Shown here: in pieces, positions 1 through 9,779 of the stretch
Position numbering within the stretch: position 1 is the stretch's first letter
Layout: every line of letters starts with the position of its first letter
Origin: Palleronia marisminoris
GTDB lineage: Bacteria; Pseudomonadota; Alphaproteobacteria; Rhodobacterales; Rhodobacteraceae
Reading direction: 5' to 3'
DNA length: 64,000 bases
Assembly (NCBI RefSeq): GCF_900172315.1
Contig: NZ_FWFV01000002.1
Coordinates: 310,001-374,000 of the forward strand
Notes under the pieces: model-generated
What the model was told of the DNA's origin: nothing
Database searches by the model: none
What the model saw: the letters and a program-made list of their open reading frames with translations, nothing else
Made by a program: the position numbers and the translations under genes

Positions 1-1
1 T

Positions 2-49
2 GAACCCTACGCGCTGAAACACCGCGTGATGAGCCGCCGCGGAACATAG
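2..49 (+). CDS. C-terminal end of an unidentified protein (partial)
   Basis: The first 48 bases read as an open frame ending EPYALKHRVMSRRGT followed by TAG. The basic tail and absence of other signals are consistent with the end of a gene that begins left of the window. Too little is present to name the family, and the frame choice is only weakly supported. It would lie on the same strand as the small gene at 109. Confidence 0.3.
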   Translation, partial: EPYALKHRVMSRRGT

Positions 50-108
50 AGCCATCCGGCGGCGCTGTTGGGTCAGAACCCCGTCACACTTCTGGAGGAT
101 ATCGTCAG

Positions 109-351
109 ATGTTCCGTTTGCTGACCTCGAAACCGGCCTTGATCCTGGGCGGCATCCTTTTCGCCCGTTGGCTGACGCGCACCGACCATCGCCGCGTCGC
201 CTATGCCCAGGGCGAAGGCGGAACCGAAACCGACCCCGCTCAATTCCGCAGCGCCGGCCCCAATTCCATGCGCGACCGCCAGGACCGGTGGGACCGGGTG
301 GATGAGGCTGGCGACGAGAGCTTCCCGGCCAGCGATCCGCCGGCTTACTGA
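109..351 (+). CDS. Small hypothetical protein with a DESFPASDPP tail
   Basis: An 80-residue protein of unknown function. A GGAGG Shine-Dalgarno sequence at 94-98 lies 10 bases ahead of the ATG, which supports the start. Residues 9-20 form a short hydrophobic stretch that may be a membrane anchor; the remainder is hydrophilic. It ends with DEAGDESFPASDPPAY. I recall similar (D/E)ESFPASDPP tails on many small uncharacterised proteins of alphaproteobacteria and actinobacteria, and their function is not known to me. It converges on lepA. Confidence 0.6.
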   Translation: MFRLLTSKPALILGGILFARWLTRTDHRRVAYAQGEGGTETDPAQFRSAGPNSMRDRQDRWDRVDEAGDESFPASDPPAY

Positions 352-419
352 CTTCGGAGCGAGATCAAGGCGCGCTGGTCCACAGCGCGCCTTACGGCTT
401 CGACAAGAACTGCTGTCCG

Positions 420-2222
420 TCAGCCGTCCATCTTCAGCGCGTTGATGAAGGCTTCCTGCGGAATTTCTACCTTGCCGAACTGCCGCATCTTCTTCTTGCC
501 GGCCTTCTGCTTGTCCAGCAGCTTCCGCTTTCGGGTGGCGTCGCCGCCGTAGCACTTTGCCGTCACATCCTTGCGCATCGCCGAGAGCGTCTCGCGCGCG
601 ATCACGCGGCCGCCGATGGCCGCCTGGATCGGAATCTTGAACATGTGGCGCGGGATCAGCTCTTTCAGCTTCTCGCACATCGCCCGGCCCCGCCCCTCGG
701 CTCGGTCGCGGTGGACCATCATCGACAGCGCGTCGACCGGCTCGTCGTTGACCAGCACCTGCATCTTCACGAGCGCATCCTCGCGGTACCCGATCATCTG
801 ATAATCGAAGCTGGCATAACCCTTCGAGATGGATTTCAGCCTGTCGTAGAAATCGAAGACGACCTCGTTCAGCGGCAGGTCGTAGACCACCATCGCGCGC
901 GTGCCGGCATAGGTGAGGTCCAGCTGGATGCCCCGCCGCTCCTGGCAAAGCTTCAGCACATCGCCCAGATAGTCGTCCGGCACCAGAATGGTCGCCTTGA
1001 TGCGCGGCTCTTCGATATGCTCCACATGGGTCATGTCGGGCATGTCGGCCGGGTTGTGCAGGTCCAGCCGCGTGCCGTCGCGCATGTGGACGTGGTAGAT
1101 CACCGACGGCGCGGTGGTGATGAGGTCGATGTCGTACTCGCGCTCGAGCCGATCGCGGATCACCTCGAGGTGCAGCAGGCCCAGGAACCCGCAGCGGAAG
1201 CCGAAGCCGAGCGCGGCCGACGTTTCCATCTCGTAGGTGAAGGAGGCGTCGTTCAGCGCGAGCTTTTCGATGGCGTCGCGCATGTCGTCGAAATCGTTGG
1301 TGTCGACGGGGAAGAGGCCGCAGAAGACCACGGGGACGGACGGCTTGAAGCCCGGCAGCGGCGCGGCAGTTTGGCGCTTTTCGTGGGTGATCGTGTCGCC
1401 GACGCGGGTGTCGCGGACCTGCTTGATCGAGGCGTTGAGGTAGCCGATCTCGCCCGGGCCCAGCTCGTCCACGGCAGTCATCGCGGGACGGTAGATGCCC
1501 ACGTCGTCGACGTCGTAGGTGCCGCCCGTCTTCATCATTCGGATCCGGTCGCCCTTCTTCAGGACGCCGTCGATGATGCGGACGATGACGATAACGCCGA
1601 GGTACTGATCGTATTTCGAATCGACCAGCATCGCCTTGAGCGGCGCGTTGCGGTCGCCCTCCTTCGGCGCGGGCAGGCGCTGGACGATGGCTTCCAGCAC
1701 GTCGGGAATGCCGAGGCCGGTCTTGGCCGAGATCTGCACGGCGTCATGCGCCTCGATCCCGATCACGTCCTCGATCTGGGTCTTCACCCGTTCCACGTCG
1801 GCGGCGGGCAGGTCGACCTTGTTCAGGACCGGGACGATCTCGTGATCGGCCTCGATCGCGGTGTAGACGTTGGCCAGCGTCTGCGCCTCGACCCCTTGCG
1901 AGGCATCGACGACCAGCAGGGACCCTTCGACCGCCTGCATCGAGCGGCTGACCTCGTAGGCGAAGTCGACGTGGCCCGGGGTGTCGATGAGGTTCAGGAT
2001 GTAGGTGTGACCGTCCTTGGCGGGATAGTCGATCCGCACCGTATTGGCCTTGATGGTGATCCCGCGCTCGCGCTCGATATCCATCGCGTCGAGAAGCTGA
2101 TCCTTCATGTCGCGCTCGGCAACCGTGCCGGTCAACTGGATCAGCCGGTCGGCCAGAGTCGATTTCCCGTGGTCGATATGCGCGACGATGGAGAAATTGC
2201 GGATATATTTGAGCTCGGTCAT
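420..2222 (-). CDS. lepA: Elongation factor 4 (LepA), translational GTPase
   Basis: A 600-residue ribosome-associated GTPase of the LepA/EF4 family, which acts on stalled or mistranslocated ribosomes and in ribosome biogenesis. G1 is AHIDHGKST at about residues 14-22, G3 is DTPGHVDF near 80 and G4 is NKVD near 133. The EF-G-like domains II, III and V follow, then the LepA-specific C-terminal domain with the typical GYRGDA-like patch (here [10 protein letters not shown]). Length matches the family (about 600). It is transcribed leftwards as a single gene; ychF lies 69 bases upstream on the same strand. Confidence 0.97.
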   Translation of the reverse strand: MTELKYIRNFSIVAHIDHGKSTLADRLIQLTGTVAERDMKDQLLDAMDIERERGITIKANTVRIDYPAKDGHTYILNLIDTPGHVDFAYEVSRSMQAVEGSLLVVDASQGVEAQTLANVYTAIEADHEIVPVLNKVDLPAADVERVKTQIEDVIGIEAHDAVQISAKTGLGIPDVLEAIVQRLPAPKEGDRNAPLKAMLVDSKYDQYLGVIVIVRIIDGVLKKGDRIRMMKTGGTYDVDDVGIYRPAMTAVDELGPGEIGYLNASIKQVRDTRVGDTITHEKRQTAAPLPGFKPSVPVVFCGLFPVDTNDFDDMRDAIEKLALNDASFTYEMETSAALGFGFRCGFLGLLHLEVIRDRLEREYDIDLITTAPSVIYHVHMRDGTRLDLHNPADMPDMTHVEHIEEPRIKATILVPDDYLGDVLKLCQERRGIQLDLTYAGTRAMVVYDLPLNEVVFDFYDRLKSISKGYASFDYQMIGYREDALVKMQVLVNDEPVDALSMMVHRDRAEGRGRAMCEKLKELIPRHMFKIPIQAAIGGRVIARETLSAMRKDVTAKCYGGDATRKRKLLDKQKAGKKKMRQFGKVEIPQEAFINALKMDG

Positions 2223-2291
2223 GACACGGATATGCTGCCCTTTGCAGCGCTTGTCGAGGGGATGACACGCCGCGGGGCCAAGCCCGCGGGA

Positions 2292-3389
2292 TCAGGCGTT
2301 GAACAGGAAGTGCAGGACGTCGCCGTCCTTGACCTCGTAACTCTTGCCTTCGACGCGCATCTTGCCGGCCTCTTTCGCACCGGCCTCGCCGCCAAGGGCG
2401 ACGTAGTCGTCATAGGCCGTTGTCTCGGCACGAATGAAGCCGCGTTCGAAATCGCCGTGGATGACGCCGGCGGCCTGCGGAGCAAGCGTTCCCTGCTTGA
2501 TCGTCCACGCGCGGGCTTCCTTGGGACCGACGGTGAAGTAGGTCATCAGGCCCAGAAGCTCGTAGCCCGCCTTGATGAGCCGGTCGAGGCCAGCCTCCTC
2601 AAGCCCAAGCTCGGACAGGAACTCGGCCGATTCTTCCGCGTCGAGCTGCGCGATCTCTTCCTCGATCTGGGCCGAGATCACGACGACGCCAGCACCCTGC
2701 TCGGCCGCCATTTCGCGGACGCGCTCGGAATGGGCGTTGCCGGTGGCGGCCTCGTCTTCGGCGACGTTGCAGACATAGAGGATCGGCTTGGTCGTCAGAA
2801 GCTGCAGCATCCGCCACGCCTTCTGGTCTTCGTCGGACACGTTCACGACGCGGGCCGGAAGCCCCTGCTCCAGCGCGACCTGCGCCTCCTTCAGAAGACG
2901 TTCCTGCTGGACGGCCTCCTTGTCGCCGCCGCGGACCTTGCGGACGATGTTCTGCAAGCGCCGCTCGATCGACTCGAGGTCCGACAGCATCAGCTCGGTC
3001 TCGATGGTCTGAGCGTCGGCCACGGGATCGACGCGCCCATCCACATGGGTGACGTCGTCATTCTCGAAACAGCGCAGTACGTGGGCGATCGCGTCGCATT
3101 CCCGGATGTTGGCCAGGAACTGGTTGCCCAGGCCTTCGCCCTTGGAGGCGCCCTTCACGAGGCCGGCGATGTCCACGAAGGTCATGCGGGTCGGCACGAT
3201 CTGTTTGGACTTCGCGATCCCGGCCAGCGTGTCCAGCCGGCGGTCGGGCACGGCGACCTCGCCCACGTTCGGCTCGATCGTGCAGAACGGGAAGTTGGCA
3301 GCCTGCGCGGCGGCGGTCTTCGTCAGCGCGTTGAAAAGGGTGGACTTGCCGACATTCGGCATGCCCACGATGCCCATCTTGAAGCCCAT
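2292..3389 (-). CDS. ychF: Redox-regulated ATPase YchF (OLA1 family)
   Basis: A 365-residue Obg-related P-loop protein that prefers ATP over GTP and binds ribosomes. The P-loop GMPNVGKST is at residues 9-17, followed by [12 protein letters not shown], the family signature switch region. [16 protein letters not shown] is the G3 region. The C-terminal TGS-like domain contains GFIRAET and ends [14 protein letters not shown], typical of YchF. Length and ends match full-length members. In alphaproteobacteria it is often next to pth and rplY; here those are about 8 kb away. Confidence 0.96.
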   Translation of the reverse strand: MGFKMGIVGMPNVGKSTLFNALTKTAAAQAANFPFCTIEPNVGEVAVPDRRLDTLAGIAKSKQIVPTRMTFVDIAGLVKGASKGEGLGNQFLANIRECDAIAHVLRCFENDDVTHVDGRVDPVADAQTIETELMLSDLESIERRLQNIVRKVRGGDKEAVQQERLLKEAQVALEQGLPARVVNVSDEDQKAWRMLQLLTTKPILYVCNVAEDEAATGNAHSERVREMAAEQGAGVVVISAQIEEEIAQLDAEESAEFLSELGLEEAGLDRLIKAGYELLGLMTYFTVGPKEARAWTIKQGTLAPQAAGVIHGDFERGFIRAETTAYDDYVALGGEAGAKEAGKMRVEGKSYEVKDGDVLHFLFNA

Positions 3390-3456
3390 GCGATCGTCTC
3401 CGGTCTGCGCGTTCGGTCGGGCGCGCTCATACGGCGCGAGGGGCGCAGAGGCAAGC

Positions 3457-3648
3457 TCAGCCGCCGCGGCGGTCGGCGCGGTCCTGGTAGATCAGGATCC
3501 AGGCGAGCGCGATGAACATCGGATGGCTCAGCCCGCCCGAGAAGATGATCGCAGGGACCCAGATCAGGAAGACCAGGATCGACAGGAACAGCCGGCCGGT
3601 CAGGAAGATCGACAGCGGCGGAAGGAAAAGCGCGAGTACGTAGTTCAT
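3457..3648 (-). CDS. Pmp3/YqaE-like small membrane protein
   Basis: Starting at the ATG at 3648 gives a 63-residue protein with two predicted transmembrane helices (about residues 3-20 and 28-55) and a charged tail DRADRRGG. The pattern of a short N-terminal helix with PPLSIF, a second helix, then a polar end resembles the UPF0057/Pmp3 (YqaE) family, small inner-membrane proteins linked to stress and membrane potential. The frame stays open upstream to 3780, but that extension overlaps the region before trpA and reads like non-coding sequence. Family assignment is moderate. Confidence 0.6.
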   Translation of the reverse strand: MNYVLALFLPPLSIFLTGRLFLSILVFLIWVPAIIFSGGLSHPMFIALAWILIYQDRADRRGG

Positions 3649-3751
3649 GCGAGGAATGTGGGTGGTCGCGAGGCATTGCGCAAGCGGGCCCGGTTCGTCA
3701 GACATGGCGAGGCCCCGGAGTAGTTCGGGCAGGAAGAAGCGGAGCGGTGCC

Positions 3752-4543
3752 ATGGGACGCATTTCGGACAGGTTCGACACTCTGGGTGCAGAAGGGCGCC
3801 GTGCGTTCGTCGCCTACATCATGGGGGGCGACCCGGATTACGACCAATCGCTGGCGCTGATGAAGGGGCTGCCCTCGGCCGGGGTGGACGTGGTCGAGCT
3901 TGGGATGCCCTTCACCGACCCGATGGCAGACGGGCCGACGATTCAGCTGGCCGGCCAGCGCGCACTGGAGGGCGGCCAGACACTGGAAAAGACGCTGCAG
4001 ATGGTGCGCGCCTTCCGCGAGGATGACGACACGACGCCGATCGTGATGATGGGCTACTACAACCCGATCTATTCCCGCGGGGTCGATCGCTTCCTGAAGG
4101 ACGCCGTCGAGGCCGGCATCGACGGGCTGATCATCGTCGACCTGCCCCCCGAGGAGGATGACGAACTCTGCCTGCCCGCAAAGGCTGCCGGTATCGACTT
4201 CATTCGTCTTGCGACGCCCACGACGGACGCCGCGCGCCTTCCGGCTGTGCTGACAAACACCAGCGGCTTCGTCTACTATGTCAGCGTCACCGGCATCACC
4301 GGCGGCGCGGCGGCGCAGGCGTCCGAGGTCGGCCCCGAGGTCGCCCGCATCCGCGAACAGGGCGGGTTGCCGGTGGTGGTCGGCTTCGGGATCCGCACCC
4401 CAGAGGCCGCGGAAGAGATCGCGGGCGTGGCCGATGGCTGCGTGGTGGGATCGGCCATCGTGGCCGAGAACGCGACCGGCAAGCCGGTCGAAGAGGTTCT
4501 GGCCTTCGTGAAATCCCTTGCCGACGGGGCGCATCGGGCCTGA
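3752..4543 (+). CDS. trpA: Tryptophan synthase alpha subunit
   Basis: A 263-residue TIM-barrel enzyme that cleaves indole-3-glycerol phosphate to indole and glyceraldehyde 3-phosphate and channels indole to TrpB. The catalytic Glu is in [17 protein letters not shown] and the catalytic Asp in [12 protein letters not shown]. The loop SVTGITGG and the phosphate-binding VGFGIRTPE and GCVVGSAIV motifs are intact. The ATG at 3752 is preceded by GGAG and gives the usual MGRISDRF start. trpB and trpF lie about 9.4 kb away on the opposite strand, so the trp genes are not one operon here. Confidence 0.97.
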   Translation: MGRISDRFDTLGAEGRRAFVAYIMGGDPDYDQSLALMKGLPSAGVDVVELGMPFTDPMADGPTIQLAGQRALEGGQTLEKTLQMVRAFREDDDTTPIVMMGYYNPIYSRGVDRFLKDAVEAGIDGLIIVDLPPEEDDELCLPAKAAGIDFIRLATPTTDAARLPAVLTNTSGFVYYVSVTGITGGAAAQASEVGPEVARIREQGGLPVVVGFGIRTPEAAEEIAGVADGCVVGSAIVAENATGKPVEEVLAFVKSLADGAHRA

Positions 4544-4565
4544 ATGCAAGGGGCGCGAGGGTGAC

Positions 4566-5621
4566 GTGATCGGAGATTCCGGCTTGAAGCTGAGCAGGCT
4601 TACCTACGGTCTGGCGCTGACCTTGATGATCGGCTGGCTTCTCTGGGTCGGCCAGTCGGTGCTGATCCCGATCATCGCGGCGCTCATCGCGGTCTACGTG
4701 TTGTCCTCGGGCGCCGAGGCCATGGGGCGCATCCCCCCGTTCGGCCGCGTGCCCGTCGTCTGGCGCCGCGCGCTGGTGGTGCTTGGCTTCGCGCTGGCCG
4801 TGGTGGGGCTGTTCACGCTGGTCTCGCGCAACCTCACACTGGTCGTCTCGGCCCTGCCCCGGTACGAGGACAACCTCGACGCGCTGGTGGACCGCGGCGC
4901 GTCGCTTCTTGGGCTCGAGGACGAGCCGTCATGGGCAAGCCTCCGTCAGGTGACCTTCGATCAGATCAGCACGCGCGCGCTCGTGGGTCCCGCACTGATG
5001 TCGCTGCAGGGCATCGGGTCGACGCTGTTCCTCGTGGTGCTGTACGCCTCTTTCTTCATGGCCGAGCGGGGCGCCTTCACCGCGAAGCTCATCACGGCAG
5101 CCGGCAGTGCGGATGACGGCGCGCGAGCCATGTCGCTGGTCCACCGGATCAACGAACGGATCGGCGGCTACCTTTTCGTCAAGACCGTGCTGAACGTCAT
5201 CCTCGGGGCGTTGTCCTACGTCATCATGCTGCTGATCGGGATCGAGTTCGCGCTGTTCTGGGCGGTCCTGATCGGCTTCTTCAACTACATCCCCTATATT
5301 GGCTCGGCCGCGGGGGTGGCGTTTCCGGTGCTGCTCAGCCTCGCGCAGTTCGGATCGTTCCTCGGCGCCGGGGCGGTGCTGATTGCACTGTCCGCCGCGC
5401 AGGTTCTCGTGGGCGGTTACCTCGAGCCGCGGATGATGGGCCAGACTTTCAACCTGTCGCCCTTCGTGGTGGTGGTCGCGCTGTCGGTCTGGGGTGCGCT
5501 CTGGGGTCTTGCGGGCGCGATCCTCGCCGTGCCGATGACGGCGAGCCTCGTCCTGGTCCTGGCCGAGATCAACCAGACCCGTCCGCTTGCGGTGATGCTC
5601 TCGGCCAATGGCAGGGTCTGA
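4566..5621 (+). CDS. AI-2E family transporter (YdiK/PerM-like permease)
   Basis: About 351 residues with the UPF0118/AI-2E exporter layout: two to three N-terminal helices, a large polar loop (roughly residues 95-150), then a cluster of C-terminal helices with the conserved IGFFNYIPYIGSAAG and LEPRMMGQTFNLSP motifs. Members export small molecules or act in Na+/H+ exchange; the substrate cannot be told from sequence. I chose the GTG at 4566, five bases after GAGG; an ATG-type start at 4518 in the same frame would overlap the end of trpA. It follows trpA closely and may be cotranscribed. Confidence 0.85.
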   Translation: MIGDSGLKLSRLTYGLALTLMIGWLLWVGQSVLIPIIAALIAVYVLSSGAEAMGRIPPFGRVPVVWRRALVVLGFALAVVGLFTLVSRNLTLVVSALPRYEDNLDALVDRGASLLGLEDEPSWASLRQVTFDQISTRALVGPALMSLQGIGSTLFLVVLYASFFMAERGAFTAKLITAAGSADDGARAMSLVHRINERIGGYLFVKTVLNVILGALSYVIMLLIGIEFALFWAVLIGFFNYIPYIGSAAGVAFPVLLSLAQFGSFLGAGAVLIALSAAQVLVGGYLEPRMMGQTFNLSPFVVVVALSVWGALWGLAGAILAVPMTASLVLVLAEINQTRPLAVMLSANGRV

Positions 5622-5678
5622 GGGTCGTGACAGGGCGACCCGCCCTGCTATCTGTGTGCGGACATGAAGGAGGCGGGC

Positions 5679-6989
5679 ATGGCCGAACGCAAGACGCAGA
5701 TCGTCGTGGTGGGCGGCGGCGCCGCCGGGCTGGGGCTGGTGCGCAAGCTGGCCGCGACCTATGGGCGCGATTCCCATGACATCATCCTGATCGAGAAGAA
5801 CCGCACCCACGTCTGGAAGCCCCTGCTGCACGAGGTCGCGGCAGGGTCGATGGACGCCAACGCGGACGAGGTCGGCTATGGCGGGCACGCCGCCCGCTGG
5901 GGCTATCGCTTCTTCAACGCCGCGCTCGAGCGGATCGACCGCGACCGGCGCATGGTCGTCACCGCCCCCCTGCGCGACGAAGAGGGCGAGATCGTCATCG
6001 ACCGGCACGAGATCCGATATGATTACCTCGTGCTCGCCATGGGCGGGGTCTCGAACGATTTCGGCATTCCGGGCGTGCTGGACCATGCGATGTTCCTGGA
6101 AAGCCGCCCTCAAGCCGACCGCTTCCGGCGCAAGCTGCTGAACGCCTGCCTGCGGGCGAACGACGCCGGGACGCATGGCGGGGACGTCACACTGCCCGTC
6201 TGCATCGTCGGCGGTGGCGCGACGGGGGTCGAGCTGTCGGCCGAGCTGGTGAACGCCGCGAAGGCGCTGCGGTCCTACGGGCTCGAGGTGTTCGACGAGA
6301 AGGCGCTCAAGATCACCCTGCTCGAGGCCGGACCGCGCCTGCTGCCGGCGCTGGATGAGGAGATCTCGGACAAGGTCGCCGAGCGGCTGCGCGAGCTAGG
6401 CGTGGACGTGCGCCTCGGCGCCATGGTGACCGAGGTGGCGCCGGGGCGGGTGTCGCTGAAGGACGGCACCGACGTCGAGGCGCAGATGATCCTGTGGGCC
6501 ACCGGGGTCCGCGGCGACCCCGCCCTGTCCAAGATGACCGACCTGGAATTGTCGCGGCAGGGGCGCATCGTGGTGGAGCCGACCCTGCGCACCCCCGCCG
6601 ACGACCGGATCTTCGCCATCGGCGACTGCTGCCACTGCGTCCTGCCGGGCAAAGAGCAGCCTGTCCCGCCGCGCGCGCAATCGGCACAGCAGATGGCGGA
6701 CCACATGGTGGGACAGCTCGACCGGGCGCAGAAGGGCGAGCCCCTTCGGAACTTCGTCTACCGCGACCGCGGCGCGCTGGTGTCGCTGTCTCGCTTCGCG
6801 ACGCATGGCTCGCTTATGGGCAACCTCGTCGGCGGCCGGATGGAGATCGAGGGGCGCATCGCGCGGTTCGCCTACATGTCGCTCTACCGGGTGCACCTCA
6901 TGGCGGTGCATGGTCCGTGGCGCGGGCCGCTCGTGATCCTCGCGCACGAGTTCAACCGGGTGACGCGGCCGAAGCTCAAGCTGCACTGA
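5679..6989 (+). CDS. NAD(P)/FAD-dependent oxidoreductase, type II NADH dehydrogenase-like
   Basis: A 436-residue pyridine nucleotide-disulfide oxidoreductase fold resembling NDH-2, the non-proton-pumping NADH:quinone reductase. The FAD-binding VVGGGAAGLGL is at residues 9-19 and the NADH-binding CIVGGGATGVELS near 168. ATGVRGDP and FAIGDCCHC are the second FAD signature, and the C-terminal region is amphipathic, as expected for membrane docking. AAGGAGG at 5666-5673 favours the ATG at 5679 over the in-frame ATG at 5664. The C-terminal RVHLMAVHGPWRG region is typical of NDH-2. Confidence 0.88.
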   Translation: MAERKTQIVVVGGGAAGLGLVRKLAATYGRDSHDIILIEKNRTHVWKPLLHEVAAGSMDANADEVGYGGHAARWGYRFFNAALERIDRDRRMVVTAPLRDEEGEIVIDRHEIRYDYLVLAMGGVSNDFGIPGVLDHAMFLESRPQADRFRRKLLNACLRANDAGTHGGDVTLPVCIVGGGATGVELSAELVNAAKALRSYGLEVFDEKALKITLLEAGPRLLPALDEEISDKVAERLRELGVDVRLGAMVTEVAPGRVSLKDGTDVEAQMILWATGVRGDPALSKMTDLELSRQGRIVVEPTLRTPADDRIFAIGDCCHCVLPGKEQPVPPRAQSAQQMADHMVGQLDRAQKGEPLRNFVYRDRGALVSLSRFATHGSLMGNLVGGRMEIEGRIARFAYMSLYRVHLMAVHGPWRGPLVILAHEFNRVTRPKLKLH

Positions 6990-6995
6990 GCCCGG

Positions 6996-7766
6996 TCAGC
7001 CGAAGATCACGTCGAGCAGCATCATCAGGATCAGCCCGCCAAGGAAGCCCGTCGTGGCGACGTTCTGATTCCCCCGCGCATGGGTCTCGGGGATGATCTC
7101 GTGGCTGATGATATAGAGCATCGCCCCGGCGGCGAAGGTCATGCCCCAGGGCAGCATCGCCTCCGAGACGGACACGGCCAGCACCCCCAGCACCCCGCCC
7201 ACAGGCTCGATCAGCCCGGTGGCCGCGGCCGTCATCACCGACATCCGCCGCGAATAGCCGTTCGCCAGCAGCGCGATGGCCACGGCCAGCCCCTCGGGCG
7301 CATTCTGCAGGCCGATGCCGATGGCCAGCGGCAGGCCGTTCTCGATGTTGCCACCGCCGAAGCCGACCCCGACGGCCATCCCCTCGGGAAAGTTGTGGAT
7401 GACGATGGCGATGACGAAGAGCCAGATCTTCGCAAGTTTCGCGGCCCCCACGCCCTCTCGGCCACCACCGAAGTGCTCGTGCGGGATGGTGTGATTCAGA
7501 AGCGCGACGAAGCCCGCACCGATCGCGATCCCCGCCGCGGCGACGAAGGCGGCGCCGGTCTCGCCATAATCGGGTGTCGCGGCCTCGAGGCCGGGCAGGA
7601 TCAGCGAGAAGAAGCTGGCCGACATCATGACACCGGCCGCGAAACCCAGAAGGGCATCCGCCGCCGGCGCCGAGACGTTGCGGCCCAGCAGGACAGGCAG
7701 CGCACCCACGGCGGTCATGGAACCGGCGGCAAGACTGGCGAGAAAACCGAGAAGAACGACATTCAT
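6996..7766 (-). CDS. ZIP family divalent metal transporter
   Basis: A 256-residue polytopic membrane protein with about eight helices. The fourth-helix metal site HNFPEGMAVG and the fifth-helix NAPEGLAVAI are the paired ZIP binuclear-centre motifs. A short histidine-containing loop (IPHEHFGGG) lies between helices 3 and 4. ZIP proteins bring Zn2+ or other divalent metals into the cytoplasm. It converges with the NDH-2-like gene and is divergent from the amylosucrase gene, so its promoter lies in 7767-7880. Confidence 0.92.
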   Translation of the reverse strand: MNVVLLGFLASLAAGSMTAVGALPVLLGRNVSAPAADALLGFAAGVMMSASFFSLILPGLEAATPDYGETGAAFVAAAGIAIGAGFVALLNHTIPHEHFGGGREGVGAAKLAKIWLFVIAIVIHNFPEGMAVGVGFGGGNIENGLPLAIGIGLQNAPEGLAVAIALLANGYSRRMSVMTAAATGLIEPVGGVLGVLAVSVSEAMLPWGMTFAAGAMLYIISHEIIPETHARGNQNVATTGFLGGLILMMLLDVIFG

Positions 7767-7880
7767 GGCGGCTTGAGGGATAGGGTGCTGCGCCGGGAAA
7801 GGAAACAGCCTGGCGCATGTAGCGGTCTTGCCGCCGCACGCGGGCAGGTTAGTCTCCGCCGACCCTGAAGGATGAGACAC

Positions 7881-9779
7881 ATGGCCAAAGACGATTCCGC
7901 CGCGACCGTGCCCGACGACACGCTGTTCACGATGCGCTGGAATCGGGCCGAGCGCGACCTGATGACGCCGCTGACCAGGCTTTACGGCCGGGCGATGAAG
8001 CCGGCGACGATCAGGAAGCGGGTCCGCGCCCTTCTGGCCGAGAAATGGGCCGAGCGTCCCAAGGATCTGCGCACGCTGGACCTGTCGCGCGATATCACCC
8101 CCGACTGGTACCTGAGCCAGGACATGGCGGGCTACGTCTTCTACGTGGACCGTTTCGCCGACAGCATGTCCGGCGTCGCCGACCGCATCCTCTACCTGCA
8201 GTTGCTGGGGATCCGTTACGCCCACTTCATGCCCTGTCTCAAACCCCGCCCCGGCGATTCCGACGGCGGCTATGCGGTGATGGATTACGGCAAGATCGAC
8301 CCGCGGCTGGGCTCCATGGGCGACTTCAAGCGGGTCGCGAAGAAGATGCGAAAGGCCGGCATCAGCCCCTGCATCGACATGGTGCTGAACCATACCGCGC
8401 GCGAGCACGACTGGGCCGTGAGGGCACGCAAGGGCGATCCATTCTACCAAGGGTTCTACCGCCTCTACGACGACGCAACGATCCCGCTTGCCTACGAGGA
8501 GAGCCTTCTCGAGGTGTTCCCCGATCAGGCGCCGGGCAACTTCACCTGGGACGACGACCTCGGGAAATGGGTCTGGACGACGTTCAACACCTTCCAGTGG
8601 GACCTGAACTGGGAGAACCCCGAGGTCTTCCTCGCGATCCTCGGCATCATCCTCGACCTTGCCAATTCGGGCGCCGAGGTGCTGCGGCTCGATGCGGTGG
8701 CCTTCATGTGGAAGCGCCTTGGCACCGTCTGCCAGAACGAGCCCGAGGTGCACGACATCCTCCAGGCGATCAACCAGGCCGCGTCGGTCGCGGCCCCGGC
8801 GGTGATCTTCAAGGCCGAGGCGATCGTCGGCCCCCATCAGCTGGTGCCCTACCTGGGCGCGGGTCGGCATACGGGGAAGGTCTCGAACCTCGCCTACCAC
8901 AACTCGCTGATGGTGCAGTACTGGTCAGCGCTGGCGACCGGCAAGGCGGACCTGATGACCCACGTCCTGCGCACCCATTTCCCCGAGCGGTTCACCAACG
9001 CCCAGTGGGCCACCTATATCCGCTGCCACGACGATATCGGCTGGGCGATCACAGAGGACGACGCCGAAACGGTCGGCGCGACCGGCCCGGGCCACCGCAA
9101 GTTCCTGACCGACTTCTATGCCGGCCGCTTCCCCGGCAGCTTCGCCCGCGGCGCGGATTTCCAGGTGAACGAACGCACCGGCGACGCCCGTACCAACGGC
9201 ACGACTGCGGCGCTGACGGGGCTTCAGGCGGCGGGCACGCCCGAAGAGATCGACCTCGCCGTCCTGCGCATCCTTCTGGGCCACGCGCTGATCGCGGGCT
9301 TCGGGGGGATGCCGCTGATCTACATGGGCGACGAGATCGGCCTGCCGAACGACGAGAGCTTCCGCGACGACCCCGACCGCGCGGCCGACGGTCGCTGGAT
9401 GCAGCGCCCGGCGATGGACTGGGCGACGGCCGAAACCGCACCCGGGGCCGATACCCCCGCGGGCCGCATCTGGCGCGGCACCCGGCACATCCTGCGCGTC
9501 CGGGCCGAGATCGACGCCCTGCGCGGCGACGTGCCTGCCCGCGTGCTCGACACCGGCCACGACAAGCTGCTGGTCGTCCGCCGCCCGGGCACCGAGGGCA
9601 CGCTGACCGGCCTCTACAACATCACCGCCGAAGACCAGCAGATCGAGGCGCAGCGCATCGGTATCGATCCCGACGCCATCCCGATGGACATGCTGACCGG
9701 TACGATGCCCACCCGCGAGGCCGACCGGATCGTCGTCCCGCCCTACGGCGCCGTCTGGCTGCACGAGGAGCTGCGGTGA
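7881..9779 (+). CDS. GH13 amylosucrase / sucrose hydrolase-type enzyme
   Basis: A 632-residue glycoside hydrolase family 13, subfamily 4-like protein. The N-terminal helical domain (about residues 1-90) is followed by a (beta/alpha)8 barrel: region I DMVLNHTAREH, the nucleophile Asp in EVLRLDAVAF, the acid/base Glu in IFKAEAIVG, and the transition-state Asp in RCHDDIGW. A C-terminal beta domain ends PPYGAVWLHEE. Amylosucrases split sucrose and transfer glucose to alpha-glucan; some relatives only hydrolyse sucrose. AAGGA at 7868-7872 selects the ATG at 7881. The stop overlaps the next start (TGATG). Confidence 0.88.
   Translation: MAKDDSAATVPDDTLFTMRWNRAERDLMTPLTRLYGRAMKPATIRKRVRALLAEKWAERPKDLRTLDLSRDITPDWYLSQDMAGYVFYVDRFADSMSGVADRILYLQLLGIRYAHFMPCLKPRPGDSDGGYAVMDYGKIDPRLGSMGDFKRVAKKMRKAGISPCIDMVLNHTAREHDWAVRARKGDPFYQGFYRLYDDATIPLAYEESLLEVFPDQAPGNFTWDDDLGKWVWTTFNTFQWDLNWENPEVFLAILGIILDLANSGAEVLRLDAVAFMWKRLGTVCQNEPEVHDILQAINQAASVAAPAVIFKAEAIVGPHQLVPYLGAGRHTGKVSNLAYHNSLMVQYWSALATGKADLMTHVLRTHFPERFTNAQWATYIRCHDDIGWAITEDDAETVGATGPGHRKFLTDFYAGRFPGSFARGADFQVNERTGDARTNGTTAALTGLQAAGTPEEIDLAVLRILLGHALIAGFGGMPLIYMGDEIGLPNDESFRDDPDRAADGRWMQRPAMDWATAETAPGADTPAGRIWRGTRHILRVRAEIDALRGDVPARVLDTGHDKLLVVRRPGTEGTLTGLYNITAEDQQIEAQRIGIDPDAIPMDMLTGTMPTREADRIVVPPYGAVWLHEELR

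Noticed and set aside
645..3515. A 956-codon open frame on the plus strand opposite lepA and ychF
   Set aside because: It is antisense to two clear genes; long antisense frames are normal in high-GC coding DNA. Low-complexity His/Arg/Val/Asp composition and no family match.
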